The position numbers were made by a program, and so were the translations under genes. Source: an uncultured Prevotellaceae bacterium (lineage in GTDB: Bacteria > Bacteroidota > Bacteroidia > Bacteroidales > Bacteroidaceae). Taken from it: a stretch of 9,631 bases of DNA. Shown one piece after another: positions 7,488-9,631 of this stretch (position 1 is its first letter; each line of letters begins with the position of its first letter). The notes beneath the pieces are model-generated. The model searched no databases, was not told the origin of the DNA, and saw only the letters and a list, made by a program, of their open reading frames with translations. Location of the stretch: the NCBI GenBank assembly GCA_902775075.1, contig CACYKX010000114.1:1-9631 (forward strand). Reading direction: 5' to 3'.

Positions 7488-8917
7488 TGATGAAGAAGAT
7501 AACAGTAGGTCAACGCCTTTATGCTAGTGTGATGACGGTATTTCTGTTGTTCGCTATCTCGTTTATTGTTTTCCAGCAATATCGTGAGAAACAATATAAG
7601 ATCGATACGCTCAACCTGAAACTCCAGGAGTATAACGACCGTATGGCAGAGGCCATGCGCTCTTGTCCGGGAGCAGGCGAAGCCTGGTTGACACGATATG
7701 TGGAGCGGCATCCCGTTCGTGGCATCCGCGTCACGCTGATAACCGTCCACGGTAGAGTGGTATATGATAATGTGCGCAAGGATTACGCCCACATGGGTAA
7801 TCATGCCGATCGAGAGGAAGTTGTCGAGGCCTTGCGTCTCGGTCATGGGTCAGCCGTCGACCGCATGTCGCCCACTATGAAGCGCGACTATTTCTATTCG
7901 GCCACCTATTTCCCTCATCAAGGTTATGTCGTGCGTTCGGCATTACCTTACGACAACGACCTCGCCGACTCCCTTGCCGCCGACCAACATTATATTTGGT
8001 TTGCCATAGTATCCATCATCCTGATTACGGTCATCCTTTTTAGATTTCTAAACCGTCTTGGTCATAACATAACCAACTTGCGACAGTTTGCTCTTCTTGC
8101 CGATCGCAACGAACCGCTCGATGTGGAGGAGTTGATGCATTTTTCTAATGATGAACTGGGTGAGATAGCGGAGCGAATCATAAAACTATATCGGCAATTG
8201 CAAAATACCCGTCAGGAGCAGGATCGACTCAAGCGTCAGCTTACGCAGAATGTGGCTCATGAGCTCAAGACTCCTGTGGCGAGTATCCAGGGATATTTGG
8301 AGACGATATTGAACAATCCCAAGATAGAGGAGGCCACTAAGGAGCAATTCCTGAAACGTTGTTATGCCCAGAGCGAACGATTGAGTGCCTTGCTTCGCGA
8401 CATCTCTTTGCTCAACCGATTGGATGATGCTCCCGTTCAGAAGAGTCGAGAGAGTGTGGACGTCGTTTCCCTCGTTGCCGAGATACAGAAGGAGGTGTCC
8501 TTGCAACTCGAGGAGCATGATATGCTCATGGTGGTAAGTTTGCCGGAAGATCTGATGGTAGAAGGCAACCACTCGCTGTTGTATAGTGTGTTCCGCAATC
8601 TTGTCGACAACTCCATCGCCTATGCCGGTATAGGCACGACCATAGAGATTTCTGCCGAACTCGTCACCCAGGCGGAAGGTCCATCCTTGTGGCATTTCAC
8701 GTTTTCCGACAACGGTCAGGGAGTAGAGCCGCATCATCTCTCTCGTCTTTTTGAGCGCTTCTATAGGGTGGATAAGGGGCGCAGCAGAAAGATGGGCGGT
8801 ACCGGGTTGGGATTGGCCATCGTGAAGAACGCGATTCTCGAACATGGTGGGACGATTGATGTTCGGAATAATCCGGAGGGTGGTTTGCGTTTCGATTTCA
8901 CTTTGCCTGTGGCGTGA
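7484..8917 (+). CDS. phoR: PhoR-type sensor histidine kinase
   Basis: 477-residue inner-membrane kinase and the cognate partner of the overlapping response regulator. Transmembrane helix 1 is at about 12-30, an extracytoplasmic segment at 31-169, helix 2 at 170-188, then a HAMP-like linker and coiled coil to about 250. HisKA has the phosphorylated H259 in HELKTP. The HATPase domain shows the N box NLVDNSIAY (372-380), G1 DNGQG (409-413), F box FERFYR (423-428) and G2 GGTGLGL (438-444). All catalytic motifs are intact. Unlike E. coli PhoR, there is no obvious PAS domain before the HisKA domain, and there is a sizeable extracytoplasmic region, so the signal route may differ. Three consecutive ATG codons (7484, 7487, 7490) make the exact start uncertain; the first overlaps the phoB stop. 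The assignment as PhoR depends on context. Confidence 0.82.
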   Translation: MMMKKITVGQRLYASVMTVFLLFAISFIVFQQYREKQYKIDTLNLKLQEYNDRMAEAMRSCPGAGEAWLTRYVERHPVRGIRVTLITVHGRVVYDNVRKDYAHMGNHADREEVVEALRLGHGSAVDRMSPTMKRDYFYSATYFPHQGYVVRSALPYDNDLADSLAADQHYIWFAIVSIILITVILFRFLNRLGHNITNLRQFALLADRNEPLDVEELMHFSNDELGEIAERIIKLYRQLQNTRQEQDRLKRQLTQNVAHELKTPVASIQGYLETILNNPKIEEATKEQFLKRCYAQSERLSALLRDISLLNRLDDAPVQKSRESVDVVSLVAEIQKEVSLQLEEHDMLMVVSLPEDLMVEGNHSLLYSVFRNLVDNSIAYAGIGTTIEISAELVTQAEGPSLWHFTFSDNGQGVEPHHLSRLFERFYRVDKGRSRKMGGTGLGLAIVKNAILEHGGTIDVRNNPEGGLRFDFTLPVA

Positions 8918-8931
8918 TGGCATTTGGGGCG

Positions 8932-8978
8932 GCTCTTCGTGGGCCTTGGTCCCTCGAGATTCCTTCGGGGCGAGGAGC
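8932..8978. repeat. GC-rich inverted-repeat element downstream of phoR
   Basis: GCTCTTCG (8932-8939) pairs with CGAGGAGC (8971-8978) with one G-U wobble. The interior has further complementarity, such as CCTCG (8952-8956) with CGAGG (8971-8975) as an alternative fold. It starts 14 bp after the phoR stop and is much richer in G+C than the sequence on its right. No T-run follows on either side, so it is not a canonical terminator. It may be a structured 3' end, a small RNA segment, or a copy of a dispersed genomic repeat; the sequence alone does not decide. Confidence 0.4.
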
Positions 8979-9007
8979 GCTACATCTGCCCTTTAGGATT
9001 ACGATTG

Positions 9008-9015
9008 CAAAGATA
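9008..9015 (-). promoter_or_regulatory. Minus-strand promoter-like -7 motif
   Basis: The minus strand reads TATCTTTG here, an exact TAnnTTTG in the context TCGTATCTTTGCAA that resembles real Bacteroidetes promoters. It points left into the GC-rich inverted repeat and then antisense to the phoR 3' end; no protein gene begins behind it. No TTTG lies at the expected -33 distance. It could drive a small or antisense RNA, or be a relic. Confidence 0.35.
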
Positions 9016-9036
9016 CGACATCCGAAAAAGGCGATG

Positions 9037-9084
9037 ATACGTTGTTATACGTTTTGTGACGATGTAGTGCGATATTGTGCGATA
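9037..9084. repeat. Two pairs of short direct repeats with 10-bp period
   Basis: ATACGTT occurs at 9037-9043 and 9047-9053, and GTGCGATA at 9067-9074 and 9077-9084. Each pair has a period of exactly 10 bp and the pairs are offset by 30 bp, so all four lie on one helical face. They lie upstream of the minus-strand -7 motif, where activator sites would be expected. Chance cannot be excluded with such short units. Confidence 0.35.
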
Positions 9085-9094
9085 AAGTACTTAA

Positions 9095-9112
9095 ATGCTT
9101 GAAAATAAGCAT
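9095..9112. repeat. Small perfect hairpin
   Basis: ATGCTT (9095-9100) and AAGCAT (9107-9112) are perfect complements around a 6-nt loop. The stem is short and A/T-rich; it might weakly terminate minus-strand transcription of the adjoining gene remnant, but the following T-run is only three bases. Confidence 0.25.
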
Positions 9113-9153
9113 ATTGCGAATCGACTAAAATTATGATGAAGATGCGCCAAGAG

Positions 9154-9353
9154 TTAGAAAGTCCCCTTCCACGCATGGTCAGGATACATAAACTCCGTTT
9201 CGCTGATGTAAGCCCCCAAAGCAGGGAAAACATTGGGACGATAACTTCGCGCATATCAGGAGAGATTTGAGAGACCAAAAGTTTGATACATTCGGTACTT
9301 TTACCGAGGTATGGCATCATAGGAGATGCCTGTTTTGTAATATCGTATTTCAT
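9154..9353 (-). pseudogene. Frameshifted, truncated remnant of a DUF3987-like gene
   Basis: Read on the minus strand from ATG 9353, 41 codons give a plausible protein start ending in SPDMREVIVPM. The open frame then becomes unconvincing. In the neighbouring frame the sequence continues as PALGAYISETEF and then YPDHAWKGTF before a TAA at 9156-9154. A single missing base in the A-run at 9227-9230 would join the two parts as VPMFFPALGAY. The joined sequence resembles the 'FPPLGAHL' stretch near the start of DUF3987-type primase/helicase-like proteins of Bacteroides and Prevotella. That family link is from memory and moderate in confidence. The homology appears to stop soon after, so the rest of the gene, including any Walker motifs, is absent here. 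No function is expected. Confidence 0.5.
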
Positions 9354-9413
9354 TTTAAAATCGTTAAATCATTGATATTCAGCTTCTTAGAGAAAGAGTT
9401 AAGATTTAAAGCG

Positions 9414-9434
9414 TTACAGTTACAGTTGTTACAG
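9414..9434. repeat. TTACAG direct-repeat cluster
   Basis: TTACAG occurs at 9414-9419, 9420-9425 and 9429-9434, that is CTGTAA three times on the minus strand, with periods of 9 and 6 bp. It lies about 60 bp upstream of the start codon of the minus-strand gene remnant, so it may be that gene's former regulatory region. The spacing is unlike the 11-bp Pho box at 4377-4403 although the core resembles it. Confidence 0.5.
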
Positions 9435-9491
9435 TTGTTTTTCGGGGTAGTGGTATTTTCCTAATTTGTTAGATTTGTATATATTTTTCTC

Positions 9492-9576
9492 TTATAATAT
9501 ATATAATATAATAATATATATAATATATAATAATATAATAAATATAAATATAATATATATATAATAATTATATTAA
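9492..9576. repeat. 85-bp pure A/T tract
   Basis: Every base from 9492 to 9576 is A or T, mostly repeated TAATA, TATA and AATAT units. It contains no gene. Such a tract is easily melted and strongly curved or nucleoid-protein-binding in many bacteria; here it lies in the leader region of the minus-strand remnant. No DnaA-box-like sequence was seen next to it. Confidence 0.8.
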
Positions 9577-9610
9577 GAAAAACATCTGTCAGATAATTTC
9601 GCAGAAAGTA

Positions 9611-9618
9611 CAAAGTTA
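9611..9618 (-). promoter_or_regulatory. Minus-strand promoter-like -7 motif near the right edge
   Basis: The minus strand reads TAACTTTG, which fits TAnnTTTG. A -33 element would fall beyond the window edge, so it cannot be checked. Transcription would run left through the A/T tract and TTACAG repeats into the gene remnant at 9353, giving an unusually long leader of about 250 nt. Confidence 0.4.
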
Positions 9619-9631
9619 TACCCCTCGAAAA

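Noticed and set aside
8932..8978. Inverted repeat after phoR as an intrinsic terminator
   Set aside because: The stem is not followed by a T-run on either strand.
8914..9102. 62-codon plus-strand open frame overlapping the phoR stop
   Set aside because: It runs through the GC-rich inverted repeat and the phased repeats, and no protein family is recognisable; the open frame looks incidental.
9414..9434. TTACAG cluster as a second Pho box
   Set aside because: The core resembles TGTAA on the minus strand, but the periods are 9 and 6 bp rather than 11, and no phosphate gene follows.
9414..9434. TTACAG cluster as a CRISPR array
   Set aside because: The repeat units are 6 bp with almost no spacers, far from the repeat and spacer lengths of an array.
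9492..9576. A/T tract as a DNA unwinding element of a replication origin
   Set aside because: No DnaA-box-like TTATCCACA sequences or origin genes (dnaA, dnaN) are nearby.

Overview
The window looks like a chromosomal segment from a gut or oral Bacteroidales, most likely Prevotella or a close relative. The evidence is several copies of the Bacteroidetes -7 promoter element TAnnTTTG placed just upstream of genes, start regions without strong Shine-Dalgarno sequences, a long PiT phosphate transporter fused to a PhoU-like tail, and a remnant that resembles the DUF3987 family of Bacteroides and Prevotella. The genus call is inference.

Left part (1-3250): an anaerobic pyruvate module. A promoter at 17-48 and a leader of about 110 nt precede pflB (pyruvate formate-lyase). 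A strong hairpin with a T-rich tail follows, then pflA (the radical-SAM activase), which has no obvious promoter of its own. Convergent with pflA, its stop codon directly abutting that of pflA, is a gene for an unusual regulator with an ScdA_N-like region, a diiron hemerythrin-like domain and a LuxR-type HTH (3251-4207, minus). It probably senses oxygen, NO or redox state, which would fit next to an oxygen-sensitive glycyl-radical enzyme.

Middle (4208-8917): a phosphate module. The divergent intergenic region carries the promoter of the hemerythrin regulator, a perfect 8-bp inverted repeat, and three TGTAA direct repeats at an exact 11-bp period just upstream of a -7 box. This is the geometry of a Pho box. 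It drives a PiT-family phosphate transporter, whose correct start is ATG 4461, with a C-terminal PhoU/DUF47-like cytosolic domain. Next come an OmpR/PhoB-type response regulator and a PhoR-type histidine kinase, overlapping by 4 nt (ATGA). The likely circuit is that PhoR and PhoB sense phosphate limitation and PhoB activates the transporter promoter through the TGTAA repeats.

Right part (8918-9631): no intact gene. It holds a GC-rich inverted-repeat element after phoR, a minus-strand promoter-like motif with helically phased direct repeats upstream of it, a frameshifted and truncated gene remnant (minus, DUF3987-like), a TTACAG repeat cluster, an 85-bp pure A/T tract, and another minus-strand promoter-like motif near the edge. 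This looks like a decayed accessory gene at a module boundary.
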